Positions 16,715-25,621 of a stretch of DNA of 64,000 nucleotides are shown here, piece by piece. Each line of letters begins with the position of its first letter. The first letter of the stretch is position 1. Source of the DNA: Pseudomonas sp. GV071 (GTDB taxonomy: Bacteria; Pseudomonadota; Gammaproteobacteria; Pseudomonadales; Pseudomonadaceae); the NCBI RefSeq assembly GCF_003050835.1, contig NZ_QAOJ01000018.1, positions 1 through 64,000 on the forward strand, written 5' to 3'. The notes under the pieces are model-generated. The model worked only from the letters and a program-made list of their open reading frames with translations, was not told the DNA's origin and did not search any database. The translations under genes and the position numbers were made by a program.

Positions 16715-19700
16715 ATGTTCAACAAACTGCTGATCGCCAACCGTGGCGCCATTGCCTGCCGCATTCTGCGCACCCTGCGTGCGCTCGAAGTGCAAGGCGT
16801 GGCCGTGTACTCCGAAGCCGATGCCGCCAGCCTGCACATCCAACAGGCCGACGAGGCCTACAGCCTGGGTGAAGGCGCCGCCGCCGGCACCTACCTGAAG
16901 GTCGACAAGATCCTCGCCGTGGCCAAACAGACCGGCGCCCAGGCCATCCACCCGGGCTATGGTTTTCTCTCGGAAAACGCCGCCTTCGCCGAGGCCTGCG
17001 AAGCGGCCGGCATTGCCTTTGTCGGGCCGACGCCTGAGCAACTGCGGGTGTTCGGCCTCAAGCACACCGCCCGCGCCCTGGCCAAGCAACATGGGGTGGC
17101 CATGCTCGAGGGCACCGAGCTGCTGGAAAACCTCGACGCCGCGCTGCTCGCCGGTGAGCAGGTGGGCTACCCGGTGATGCTGAAAAGCACCGCTGGCGGT
17201 GGCGGTATTGGTATGCGCGTGTGCCGTTCGGCCGCCGAGCTGAGCGAAGCTTTCGATGCGGTGAAACGCCTGGGGCAGAACAACTTCAGCGACGCCGGGG
17301 TATTTATCGAGAAATACATCCAGCGCGCCCGCCACCTGGAAGTGCAGGTGTTCGGCGATGGCCAGGGTGAGGTGATTGCCCTCGGCGTGCGCGACTGCTC
17401 GGTGCAGCGGCGCAACCAGAAAGTGCTGGAAGAAACCCCGGCCACCAACCTGCCCGCCGGCATGGCCGACGAGCTGTGCGCCGCCGCCATCAAACTGGCC
17501 AAGGCGGTGAACTACCGCAGCGCCGGCACCGTCGAGTTTGTCTACGACAGCGAGGCGAGCCAGTTCTATTTCCTCGAAGTGAACACCCGTTTGCAGGTGG
17601 AACACGGCGTGACCGAACAGGTGTGGGGCGTCGACCTGGTGAGCTGGATGATCCAGCTGGCAGCCGGCGACCTGGCTCCGCTGCAAGACTTGATCAAGGG
17701 CTTGAGCCCCAACGGGCACGCCATTCAGGCGCGCCTGTATGCCGAAGACCCGGGCCGCGATTTTCAGCCGAGCCCCGGCCTGCTCACAGCCGTGCAATTC
17801 CCGCCCGCCGATGGCAAAACCCTGCGCATCGACACCTGGGTAGAAGCCGGCTGCGAAATTCCGCCCTACTTCGACCCAATGATCGCCAAGCTGATTGCCT
17901 GGGCACCGACCCGAGAAGAAGCCAGTAGCGGCCTCTACAACGCCCTCGGCGACAGCGTGCTGTACGGCGTGGAAAGCAACCGCGACTACCTGCGCCAGAT
18001 TATCCAGGACGCCCCGTTTGCCAGCGGCAATCCCTGGACCCGCTGCCTGGAGCAGTTGGCGTACCAAGCCGACACCCTGGAAGTACTCGGCGCCGGCACC
18101 CAGACCACCGTGCAGGACTACCCCGGCCGCCTCGGCTACTGGGCCGTCGGCGTGCCGCCATCGGGCCCAATGGACAGCCTGGCGCTGCGCCTGGGCAACC
18201 GCTTGCTAGACAACGCCGAGGGCGCCGCTGCGCTGGAAATCACCATGAGCGGCCCGACCCTGCGCTTTAACACCGATTCGGTGGTGGCCGTGACGGGCGC
18301 CGTGATTCCACTGAGCCTTGATGGCCAGGCGCAGGCCATGAACACCGCGCTGCTGGTCAAAGCCGGCAGCACCCTGAGCCTCGGCACCATAGCCGGTGCC
18401 GGTGCGCGCAGTTACCTGTGCCTGCGCGGCGGCCTGCAAGTGCCAGATTACCTGGGCAGCAAAAGCACCTTCACCCTCGGCCAGTTCGGCGGCCATGGCG
18501 GCCGCGCCCTCCGCGCCGGCGATGTGTTGCATATTCCCGCGCTGAGCGACGACAGCCATGGCGCCAGCCTGGATGCCGAGCAGTACCCACCATTGCCGGC
18601 GGTGCGCACCATCCGCGTGATCTACGGCCCACACGGCGCACCGGAATACTTCACCCCCGAGTACATCGACACCTTCTTCGCCACCCACTGGGAAGTGCAC
18701 TTCAACTCCAGCCGCACCGGCGTGCGGTTGATCGGGCCGAAGCCGCAATGGGTACGTGAGAGCGGTGGCGAGGCCGGGCTGCACCCGTCCAACATTCACG
18801 ACAACCCGTACGCCATCGGCGCGGTGGATTTCACTGGCGATATGCCAGTGATCCTCGGCCCGGATGGGCCGAGCCTGGGTGGATTTGTGTGCCCGGTGAC
18901 GATTATTGAGGCGGACTTGTGGCAGTTGGGTCAGCTGAAGGCTGGCGATAAGGTGCAATTTACCCCGGTCGATATTGCGACAGCACGCTCGCTGGTCTCC
19001 CCTCGCCCGCTCGCGGGAGAGGGGCCGGGGGAGAGGGCCGCAGCCAGCACAATCCAAAGCCCCTCTCCCCAGCCCTCTCCCGCTAGCGGGCGAGGGAGCC
19101 GATTGGCGTTGGTTTCGCCCATCGTGCTCGACCTCGGCCAAGCCGACACCCGGCTGGTCGCCCGCCTCTCCGGCGACACCCACCTGCTGGTGGAAATCGG
19201 TGCCCCCGAGCTCGACCTGGTGCTGCGTTTCCGCGGCCACGCGCTGATGCAGGCCCTGGAAGCCAAAGCCCTGGACGGCGTCATCGACCTCACTCCGGGT
19301 ATCCGCTCGCTGCAAGTGCACTACCAGCCGGAAACCCTCAGCCTCACCGACCTGCTCGGCATCATCGCCGGCGAGTGGGACGCCGTGTGCGCCGCGCAGA
19401 ACCTCGAAGTGCCGTCGCGCATCGTGCACCTGCCGCTGTCCTGGGATGACCCGGCCTGCCAGTTGGCTATCGAGAAATACATGACCACCGTGCGCAAGGA
19501 TGCGCCCTGGTGCCCGAGCAATCTGGAGTTCATCCGCCGCATCAACGATCTGCCCAACCTCGAAGAGGTGTACCGCACCGTGTTCGAGGCCAGCTACCTG
19601 GTGATGGGCCTCGGTGACGTGTACCTCGGCGCGCCGGTGGCCACGCCGCTGGACCCGCGCCACCGCCTGGTGACCACCAAGTACAACCCGGCGCGCACCT

Positions 19701-20362
19701 GGACCGCCGAGAACTCGGTGGGCATCGGCGGCGCCTATATGTGCGTGTATGGCATGGAAGGCCCCGGCGGTTACCAGTTCGTCGGCCGCACCCTGCAGAT
19801 GTGGAACCGCTACCGCGAAGTGGCCGCGTTCGACGGCAAGCCGTGGCTGCTGCGCTTCTTCGATCAGATCCGCTTCTACCCGGTAAGCGCCGAAGAACTG
19901 CTGCAGATTCGCAAGGATTTCCCGCTGGGCCGCTATGAGCTGAAGATCGAACACAGCGTGCTCAACCTCGCTGACTACCAAGCCTTTCTGGCCAAAGAAG
20001 CCGAGACCATCGGCGCCTTTCGCCGCCAGCAGCAAGGCGCGTTCAACGCCGAGCGCGAGCGCTGGATCGCCAGCGGCCAGGCGCACTTCGACAGTGAAGA
20101 AGCGGTGGTCGAACTGGGCGAAGACGCACCACTGAGCGCGGGCCAGCACAGCATCGAAAGCCATATCGCCGGCAACCTCTGGCAGGTGCAGGTGGAGGCC
20201 GGGAACAGCGTCAAGGCCGGCGATGTGCTGGTGATTCTGGAGTCGATGAAGATGGAAATTCCTTTACTCGCCCCGCGTGACGGGGTGGTGAAGGAAGTGC
20301 GCGTGCAGCCGGGGTCGCCCGTGCGCGCCGGGCAACGCGTTGTCGTCCTGGAAGAAATCTAA
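16715..20362 (+). CDS. Guanidine carboxylase (urea-carboxylase type), with in-frame repeat insertion
   Basis: 1215 aa. This biotin enzyme carboxylates guanidine using ATP and bicarbonate. Domains in order: biotin carboxylase (about 1-450, MFNKLLIANRGAIACR at the start, ATP grasp STAGGGGIGMR, R-LQVEHGVTE), KipA-like half of the carboxyltransferase (about 460-760), KipI-like half (about 800-1015) and biotinyl carrier domain with ESMKME, Lys1179 being the biotin site. Residues about 762-796 are translated from a palindromic repeat and fall between the two carboxyltransferase halves. Urea carboxylases share this layout; the riboswitch and partner genes favour guanidine as the real substrate. ATG 16715 has GAGGG upstream. 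Confidence 0.93.
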   Translation: MFNKLLIANRGAIACRILRTLRALEVQGVAVYSEADAASLHIQQADEAYSLGEGAAAGTYLKVDKILAVAKQTGAQAIHPGYGFLSENAAFAEACEAAGIAFVGPTPEQLRVFGLKHTARALAKQHGVAMLEGTELLENLDAALLAGEQVGYPVMLKSTAGGGGIGMRVCRSAAELSEAFDAVKRLGQNNFSDAGVFIEKYIQRARHLEVQVFGDGQGEVIALGVRDCSVQRRNQKVLEETPATNLPAGMADELCAAAIKLAKAVNYRSAGTVEFVYDSEASQFYFLEVNTRLQVEHGVTEQVWGVDLVSWMIQLAAGDLAPLQDLIKGLSPNGHAIQARLYAEDPGRDFQPSPGLLTAVQFPPADGKTLRIDTWVEAGCEIPPYFDPMIAKLIAWAPTREEASSGLYNALGDSVLYGVESNRDYLRQIIQDAPFASGNPWTRCLEQLAYQADTLEVLGAGTQTTVQDYPGRLGYWAVGVPPSGPMDSLALRLGNRLLDNAEGAAALEITMSGPTLRFNTDSVVAVTGAVIPLSLDGQAQAMNTALLVKAGSTLSLGTIAGAGARSYLCLRGGLQVPDYLGSKSTFTLGQFGGHGGRALRAGDVLHIPALSDDSHGASLDAEQYPPLPAVRTIRVIYGPHGAPEYFTPEYIDTFFATHWEVHFNSSRTGVRLIGPKPQWVRESGGEAGLHPSNIHDNPYAIGAVDFTGDMPVILGPDGPSLGGFVCPVTIIEADLWQLGQLKAGDKVQFTPVDIATARSLVSPRPLAGEGPGERAAASTIQSPSPQPSPASGRGSRLALVSPIVLDLGQADTRLVARLSGDTHLLVEIGAPELDLVLRFRGHALMQALEAKALDGVIDLTPGIRSLQVHYQPETLSLTDLLGIIAGEWDAVCAAQNLEVPSRIVHLPLSWDDPACQLAIEKYMTTVRKDAPWCPSNLEFIRRINDLPNLEEVYRTVFEASYLVMGLGDVYLGAPVATPLDPRHRLVTTKYNPARTWTAENSVGIGGAYMCVYGMEGPGGYQFVGRTLQMWNRYREVAAFDGKPWLLRFFDQIRFYPVSAEELLQIRKDFPLGRYELKIEHSVLNLADYQAFLAKEAETIGAFRRQQQGAFNAERERWIASGQAHFDSEEAVVELGEDAPLSAGQHSIESHIAGNLWQVQVEAGNSVKAGDVLVILESMKMEIPLLAPRDGVVKEVRVQPGSPVRAGQRVVVLEEI
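18998..19098. repeat. Palindromic repeat inside the guanidine carboxylase gene
   Basis: The left half (tcccctcgcccgctcgcggg then agaggggccgggggagaggg) is matched in inverted order by gcccctctccccagccctct then cccgctagcgggcgaggga. A spacer of about 20 bases separates them. It is read in frame as a Pro/Ser/Gly-rich segment (RPLAGEGPGER ... PSPQPSPASGRGS) without a stop. Confidence 0.88.
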
Positions 20363-20378
20363 AGCCCAACACCATTCG

Positions 20379-20453
20379 TTGTGGGAGGGGCTTTAGCCGC
20401 GATGCCCGTGATCTTAAAAATCAAAAGCATCGCGGCTAAAGCCCCACCCACAA
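20379..20453. repeat. REP-like inverted repeat (GTGGGAGGGGCTTTAGCCGCGATGC family)
   Basis: The 27-base arm beginning ttgtgggaggggctttagcc is followed about 20 bases later by its reverse complement with one mismatch. It fills most of the gap between the carboxylase and allophanate hydrolase genes and could attenuate or stabilise the operon mRNA. Relatives lie at 54451-54515 and 60576-60644. Confidence 0.9.
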
Positions 20454-20480
20454 GGACCGCGTCCGAAAAGGAGCCACCTT

Positions 20481-22286
20481 ATGAACCACCCATTCGACCT
20501 GCGCCTCAGCGCCGTCAAAGCCGCCTACCTGGCCGGCACCGCCACCCCGCGCCAACTCATCGGCGCCCTGCGTGAACACGCCGCCGCGCTGAACCCTGAA
20601 TTCAATCTGTTTATCCACCTGCTCACAGCAGAAGAACTGGAGCCCTACCTCGCCGCCCTGGATGGCAAGAGCGCCGACAGCCTGCCGCTGTTCGGCGTGC
20701 CCTTTGCGATCAAAGACAATATCGACCTGGCCGGCATCCCCACCACCGCCGCCTGCCCGGCGTTTGCCTATACCCCGAGCGAGTCGTCGACCCTGGTCAA
20801 GCAACTGCTGGCCCTCGGCGCCATACCGCTGGGCAAGACCAACCTCGACCAGTTCGCCACCGGCCTCAACGGCACCCGCTCGCCCTACGGCCCGTGCCGC
20901 AACAGCGTGCACCCGGACTACCCGTCGGGCGGCTCCAGCGCCGGTTCGTCGCTGGCCGTGGCCCTCGGCCTGGCCAGCTTCGCCCTGGGCACCGACACCG
21001 CTGGCTCCGGCCGCGTGCCGGCGGCGCTGAACAACCTGGTCGGCCTGAAAGCCACCAAGGGCCTGCTCTCCACTGCCGGTGTGGTGCCAGCCTGCCGCAC
21101 CCTGGATTGCGTCACCTACTTCACCGCCAGCGCCCGCGAAGCCAGCCACTTGTTAGGCCTGACTGCCGGCCTTGATCCAGCCGATGCCTACAGCCGTAAA
21201 AACCCGCTATGGAACGATGCCAGCGCTTTTGGCGTACCACGCAAAGGCTTCCATTTTGGTGTGCCTAAGCAGCTGGAATTCTTGGGTTGCCCGGAAAGCC
21301 CGGCGCTGTTTGCCGCCACCATCAAGCACCTCGAAGCCCTCGGTGGCGTGGCGGTGGAATTGGATTTCGAACCCTTCGCCGAAGCCGCGCGCCTGCTCTA
21401 TGAAGGCCCTTGGGTGGCTGAGCGTTACAGCGTCGCCGGCGAGCTGATCGAAGCGCAGCCCGATGCGGTGCTGCCGGTAATCCATGCCGTGCTGTCGAAA
21501 GCGCCGGGCACCACCGCCGTCGAACTGTTTCGCGCCCAGTACCGCTTGCAAGAGCTGAAGGCCATCTGCGACCGCGCCATGGCCGAGTTGGATTGCGTGC
21601 TGACCCCGGCCTACCCGCGCCCGGTGACCCTTGCCGAGCTGGCGGCCGAGCCGGTCAAACGCAACTCGGACCTGGGCTACTACACCAACTTCATGAACAT
21701 GCTCGACTACGCCGCCGTCGCCGTACCGGCCGGGTTTATGGCCAACGGCTTGCCCTGGGGCGTGACTCTGTTCGGCCGACCGTTCACTGACCAATATCTG
21801 CTGAGCGTGGCCGAAGGGCTGCAATGCGCAACCGATTTGCCATTGGCCGGCGAACGCAGCCTGAGCATCACCGCACCCGCGACCCTCGCCCGGCATGATC
21901 TGGCCCGAGTGGTGGTGTGTGGCGCACACCTGGATGGCCTGCCGCTCAACTGGCAGCTCAAGCAACGCGGCGGTCGTCTGCTGCAAGCCACCCAGAGCTC
22001 ACCCGACTATCAACTGTGGGCGCTGGCCGGCGGCCCGCCGTTTCGCCCCGGCATGATGCGAGTGGCCGACGGTGGCGTGGCCATCGATGTGGAAGTTTGG
22101 GAACTGCCGAGCAGCGAGCTGGGCTCGTTCCTCACCGGCATCCCGGCACCGCTGGGGCTGGGCAAGGTGCAATTGGCTGACGGCAGCTGGGAAAGCGGGT
22201 TTATCTGCGAACCCTATGGGTTGGCGGGCGCGACGGATATCAGCCACTTTGGCGGCTGGCGGGGCTACCTGAAAAGCAAGGCCTAG
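20481..22286 (+). CDS. atzF: Allophanate hydrolase
   Basis: 601 aa, the usual length. It hydrolyses allophanate to ammonia and CO2, the last step of this guanidine pathway. The amidase-signature catalytic Lys78 lies in FGVPFAIKDN, the serines in YPSGGSSAGSS (about 152-153) and the nucleophile Ser176 in DTAGSGRVP. A C-terminal domain of about 130 residues (from about 470) is characteristic of AtzF-type enzymes and completes the reaction. Strong AAAAGGAG lies upstream of ATG 20481. It is the last gene of the guanidine operon. Confidence 0.95.
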   Translation: MNHPFDLRLSAVKAAYLAGTATPRQLIGALREHAAALNPEFNLFIHLLTAEELEPYLAALDGKSADSLPLFGVPFAIKDNIDLAGIPTTAACPAFAYTPSESSTLVKQLLALGAIPLGKTNLDQFATGLNGTRSPYGPCRNSVHPDYPSGGSSAGSSLAVALGLASFALGTDTAGSGRVPAALNNLVGLKATKGLLSTAGVVPACRTLDCVTYFTASAREASHLLGLTAGLDPADAYSRKNPLWNDASAFGVPRKGFHFGVPKQLEFLGCPESPALFAATIKHLEALGGVAVELDFEPFAEAARLLYEGPWVAERYSVAGELIEAQPDAVLPVIHAVLSKAPGTTAVELFRAQYRLQELKAICDRAMAELDCVLTPAYPRPVTLAELAAEPVKRNSDLGYYTNFMNMLDYAAVAVPAGFMANGLPWGVTLFGRPFTDQYLLSVAEGLQCATDLPLAGERSLSITAPATLARHDLARVVVCGAHLDGLPLNWQLKQRGGRLLQATQSSPDYQLWALAGGPPFRPGMMRVADGGVAIDVEVWELPSSELGSFLTGIPAPLGLGKVQLADGSWESGFICEPYGLAGATDISHFGGWRGYLKSKA

Positions 22287-22313
22287 TAGGCGCCACGCAG
22301 AGGGCGAGCTAGC

Positions 22314-22559
22314 ATGGCGCATCCCGCCAGAGCTGCTCGCCCCATGCCCACTGATGTCGAACTTTGCCCCTTGTGCGGCCAGCGCAACCGCTGCAGTCAG
22401 GTCGACCCGACCAGTAATGGCGAGGCGTGCTGGTGTTTCAGCGCACCAATCTCGGCTGCTGCATTGGCGCGTTTGAGTGCAGAACAGATCGACAAAAGCT
22501 GCCTGTGCCCCAACTGCGCGAAGGGCGTTGCCGCCTGCGGTGATGAGCCGAAAGCCTGA
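22314..22559 (+). CDS. Cysteine-rich CWC family protein
   Basis: 81 aa. The CPLCGQRNRC, ACWCF and CLCPNCAKG patterns place it in the cysteine-rich CWC family, probably a small zinc-binding protein of unknown role. An alternative ATG at 22344 gives a 71-residue product starting MPTDVELCPLCG, closer to typical family starts; the upstream ATG has the better ribosome-binding site. The stop overlaps the rsuA start (TGATG), so the two are translationally coupled. Confidence 0.8.
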   Translation: MAHPARAARPMPTDVELCPLCGQRNRCSQVDPTSNGEACWCFSAPISAAALARLSAEQIDKSCLCPNCAKGVAACGDEPKA

Positions 22560-23272
22560 TGCGCCTCGACCGTTTCCTCGCCAACCTGCCCGCCGCCAAC
22601 CGCTTCGACGCTCGCCAGCAACTGGCGGCCGGACGGGTGAAAGTGGACGGCCTGGTGGTGCGCGACGGCCTGCTGGATATCCGCGAATTTCACCGCGTGG
22701 AACTCGACGACACGCTGCTGCAACCCGGCAAGCCGGCGCTGTATTTCATGCTGCACAAACCGGCTGGCTACGTCAGCGCCACCGAACATGACGAACACCC
22801 CACCGTGCTCGACCTGCTGCCCGAAGCCGCCGAACACAACCTGCACCTGGCCGGTCGCCTGGACCTGACCACCACCGGCCTGCTGCTGTTGACCAACGAT
22901 GGACACTGGTCACGGCGCATTACCCAGCCGACCAGCAAACAGCCCAAGGTGTATTACGTTGAAACCGAACAGGTGATCACTGCCGCGTACAGCGAGGTGT
23001 TTGCCCAGGGTTTGTACTTCGCTTACGAAGACCTCACCACCCTGCCCGCCGAGCTGGACATTCTCACCACGCACAGCGCACGGCTGACCCTGTATGAGGG
23101 CCGTTATCACCAGGTGAAACGGATGTTTGGCCACTTCCAGAACAAAGTGCTTCGCCTGCACCGCGAAAGCGTCGGCCCTCTGGTTCTCGACCCCGCTTTG
23201 GCGCCCGGCCAATACCGTGCCCTCACCCCAGACGAAGTAGCGGCGTTCTCCCCCCAACATCACTCCCCGTAA
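22559..23272 (+). CDS. rsuA: 16S rRNA pseudouridine(516) synthase
   Basis: 237 aa. RsuA isomerises uridine 516 of 16S rRNA. An S4-like RNA-binding domain occupies residues 1-50 (MRLDRFLANLPAANRFDARQ), and the catalytic domain carries Asp102 in GRLDLTTTG, the same number as in E. coli RsuA. The C-terminal GRYHQVKRMFGHFQNKVLRL block is the family motif III. It overlaps the CWC gene by one base. Confidence 0.92.
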   Translation: MRLDRFLANLPAANRFDARQQLAAGRVKVDGLVVRDGLLDIREFHRVELDDTLLQPGKPALYFMLHKPAGYVSATEHDEHPTVLDLLPEAAEHNLHLAGRLDLTTTGLLLLTNDGHWSRRITQPTSKQPKVYYVETEQVITAAYSEVFAQGLYFAYEDLTTLPAELDILTTHSARLTLYEGRYHQVKRMFGHFQNKVLRLHRESVGPLVLDPALAPGQYRALTPDEVAAFSPQHHSP

Positions 23273-23367
23273 GAGCGGCGTTTGGCTTTTGATTTGCGGC
23301 AAATAAAATCGGGACTAAAGTCGCTGCTACGGGCTCAAAACCCAACCAGTCGTTTTGGAGGGTCGGC

Positions 23368-24399
23368 ATGAAGGCGCTGTCGTTGATTGTGGGTTCGCTC
23401 GTTATAGTCAGCCTGATGGGGGCGGTAACCGCACCGCCAACCTTGGCACCGCTACCACCCGCGCAGGACCTGCGTCAGCAACTGCAGGACCTCAAACCCG
23501 GGCAGTTTCTCTGGTACCCACAGGTGTCACCGGCCGGCCCGGTGACCGTGGTCGTCAGCCTTACCGAGCAACGCGCCTACGTGTACCGCAACGGCATCGC
23601 CATTGGCGTCAGCACGATCAGCAGCGGCAAAAAAGGCAAGGAAACCCCGACCGGCGTGTTCAGCATTCTGCAAAAAAGCGCCGAGCATAAATCCGACCTC
23701 TACAACAGCGCGCCCATGCCCTACATGCAGCGCCTGACCTGGGACGGCATCGCCCTGCACGCCGGCCACCTGCCCGGCTACCCCGCCTCCCACGGCTGCG
23801 TGCGCCTGCCCATCGAGTTCGCCAAGAAGCTGTTCGAAACCACCGGGTTCAGCTCCACCACCGTGATTGTTTCCGACGCCCACAGCGCCCCGGTGGAGGT
23901 CTACCACCCCGGCCTGCTGGCGCCCACGGTGAGTGCCGGCAAACCGGTGGCCACCGCCGTACTCAGCAACGACACCTTCTGGAATGACCCCGGCGACAGC
24001 GCCGGCCCACTGTCGGTATTGATCAGCCGCGCCGATTTGCGCACCTACGTATTCCGCGGCGGGCAACTGGTGGGCAGCGCGCCCGTGGTGGCGCTGGACA
24101 GCAATCAGCAGCACCAGGGCATGGCCGTGTTCTCCCTGCTGGAAAAGCCCTCCACCAATGAGCTGCTGCCAGCGCAACCGCTGCATTGGTCCGCCATTCA
24201 GGTGAGCAACCCCGAATACGGCAACTCACCGCGCGAGCAGCTCGGTTCGCTGAATGTGGACCCGGACTTTCTGAAAAATCTGCATGCCGCCATGGATATC
24301 GGCACCACCCTGGTGATAACCGATCTGGCCTCCACTTCAGAAACCCGCAGCAACGGCAACTTCACCGTAATCACCACCGAGGCGGAAAAAGCCAAGTAA
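23368..24399 (+). CDS. Periplasmic L,D-transpeptidase (YkuD domain)
   Basis: 343 aa. A signal peptide or anchor occupies about residues 1-22. The YkuD domain (about 58-170) contains the catalytic HGCVRLP with His142 and Cys144, and VSLTEQRAYVYRNG at its start. Such enzymes make 3-3 crosslinks in peptidoglycan or attach proteins to it. The C-terminal 170 residues (VLISRADLRTYVFRGG) resemble a second, partly decayed YkuD-like half without a catalytic cysteine. GGAGG lies upstream of ATG 23368. A second L,D-transpeptidase-fold gene follows. Confidence 0.85.
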   Translation: MKALSLIVGSLVIVSLMGAVTAPPTLAPLPPAQDLRQQLQDLKPGQFLWYPQVSPAGPVTVVVSLTEQRAYVYRNGIAIGVSTISSGKKGKETPTGVFSILQKSAEHKSDLYNSAPMPYMQRLTWDGIALHAGHLPGYPASHGCVRLPIEFAKKLFETTGFSSTTVIVSDAHSAPVEVYHPGLLAPTVSAGKPVATAVLSNDTFWNDPGDSAGPLSVLISRADLRTYVFRGGQLVGSAPVVALDSNQQHQGMAVFSLLEKPSTNELLPAQPLHWSAIQVSNPEYGNSPREQLGSLNVDPDFLKNLHAAMDIGTTLVITDLASTSETRSNGNFTVITTEAEKAK

Positions 24400-24492
24400 C
24401 CGCTGGTCAAAAAATGATCGGAAGCCCAGCGCCAATTGTGCACAATGCCCGCGCACAACTACTCAAACAGGGTTTTCTGCTTGTTCACTCGA

Positions 24493-25203
24493 ATGACTTG
24501 GGGATACGCCCTGCGACGCTGCGCGGGCCTCTGCGGCCTGCTCGTACTGGCCACCAGCTTCACCGCCCACGCGCAAACGCTGCCCAGCGCCACGGACCTG
24601 CAACGCCTGGCGCCCAACGCCAGCCTGACTGCCCTGAAGCTCGCCCTCACCGCCTACCAGTGCGCCAGCCAGACTGCCCCGAACAAACTGCTCACCGTCA
24701 TCGACTACTCGAAACCCTCACGTGACAAACGCCTGTGGGTGTTCGACCTGGCCCACAACAAGCTGTTGTTCGAAGAGTGGGTTGCCCACGGCAAGAACAG
24801 CGGCGACGACATGGCCACCTCGTTCTCCAACGTGCCCAACAGCTACCAGAGCTCCATCGGTCTGTACCAGACCGGCGTCACCTACAGCGGCAAACACGGT
24901 CGCTCGCTGCGCCTGGTCGGCCTGGAGCCGGGCTTCAACGACAACAGCCAGTCGCGCGCCATCGTCATGCATGCCGCCGCCTACGCCGACCCCAAAGTGG
25001 TGCCCGGCCTTGGCCGTCTGGGCCGCAGCCAAGGCTGCCCGGCCGTACGCCCGGCCATCGCCGGCAAACTGATCGACACCCTGAAAACCGGCAGCTACGT
25101 ATTCGCCTACTACCCACAGAAAAAGTGGCTGGACAGCTCCCGCTACCTCGGCGCGCAAAGCTGCCCGAGCACCGGCGAAACCCTGGCGGTATTGCAGAAG
25201 TGA
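24493..25203 (+). CDS. Murein L,D-transpeptidase catalytic-domain protein (YkuD_2 type)
   Basis: 236 aa from ATG 24493; starts at 24445 or 24436 are possible and the ribosome-binding site is weak. An N-terminal signal peptide ends near AHA-QT. The body matches the YkuD_2 group: LWVFDLAHNKLLFEEWVAHG, then IVMHAAAYADP and GRSQGCPAVRP, where His and Cys form the presumed active site. This family is related to, but distinct from, the classical YkuD enzyme encoded just upstream. Its reaction on peptidoglycan is assumed, not shown. Confidence 0.8.
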   Translation: MTWGYALRRCAGLCGLLVLATSFTAHAQTLPSATDLQRLAPNASLTALKLALTAYQCASQTAPNKLLTVIDYSKPSRDKRLWVFDLAHNKLLFEEWVAHGKNSGDDMATSFSNVPNSYQSSIGLYQTGVTYSGKHGRSLRLVGLEPGFNDNSQSRAIVMHAAAYADPKVVPGLGRLGRSQGCPAVRPAIAGKLIDTLKTGSYVFAYYPQKKWLDSSRYLGAQSCPSTGETLAVLQK

Positions 25204-25621
25204 AGTGAGCGCTGCTGCACATGGCAAAACGGTCACTCATCGGACAGGCCGCGCCAGAGCCGTTTAATTGCAGAAAAAGCTCCGCCCGCGCTTGCAGTGG
25301 AAATTTCCTACTGCTTAAATCGAATCACAAGGTCAGAGCGTGACTAATCAGTCACAGCGACCATCTAAGCACGTCCCCGGTTACTGGCGCTCTGCGCCAA
25401 TTGGATTCCTGCCTGGTTCACCCGCCTTTTCACACGCGTTCCCCACGCCGTGTGGCAGTTGCGTTGTTCGATCCTAACCGCTTTAAAAACAATAACTTAT
25501 AAATTTTAATGGCTGACATTCAGTTGTCATGTCCAGGCGTTTTGCTGTCTGCCCTACACGGCTCTTTTCAGCGGCGAGTCCGCTTATGTGAGCACTACCT
25601 TGCGCCAAGGAGGAAGACGAC
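25204..25621 (+). other. 418-nt intergenic region upstream of phaG, no gene seen
   Basis: No convincing gene lies here. Base composition shifts to AT-rich between about 25481 and 25525 (ttaaaaacaataacttataa), a likely promoter zone for phaG. A GG/GC pair resembling a sigma-54 promoter near 25451 (tggcagttgcgttgt) has the wrong second element. The leader to phaG ATG 25622 would be long, ending in a strong AAGGAGG. Confidence 0.5.

Noticed and set aside
16079..20164. Two long minus-strand frames opposite the guanidine carboxylase
   Set aside because: They lie entirely antisense to a gene with all expected motifs, and their products are His/Gly/Val-rich without any domain.
16715..22286. Labelling the cluster as urea degradation
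   Set aside because: The guanidine-I riboswitch and both carboxyguanidine-deiminase-type proteins fit guanidine better. Urea may still be a minor substrate of the carboxylase.
25220..25342. Short frame of about 40 codons between the second L,D-transpeptidase gene and phaG
   Set aside because: There is no ribosome-binding site and the composition is not protein-like; I see no family resemblance.
25445..25470. Possible sigma-54 promoter upstream of phaG
   Set aside because: The GG element is present, but the GC element at the required distance is not.
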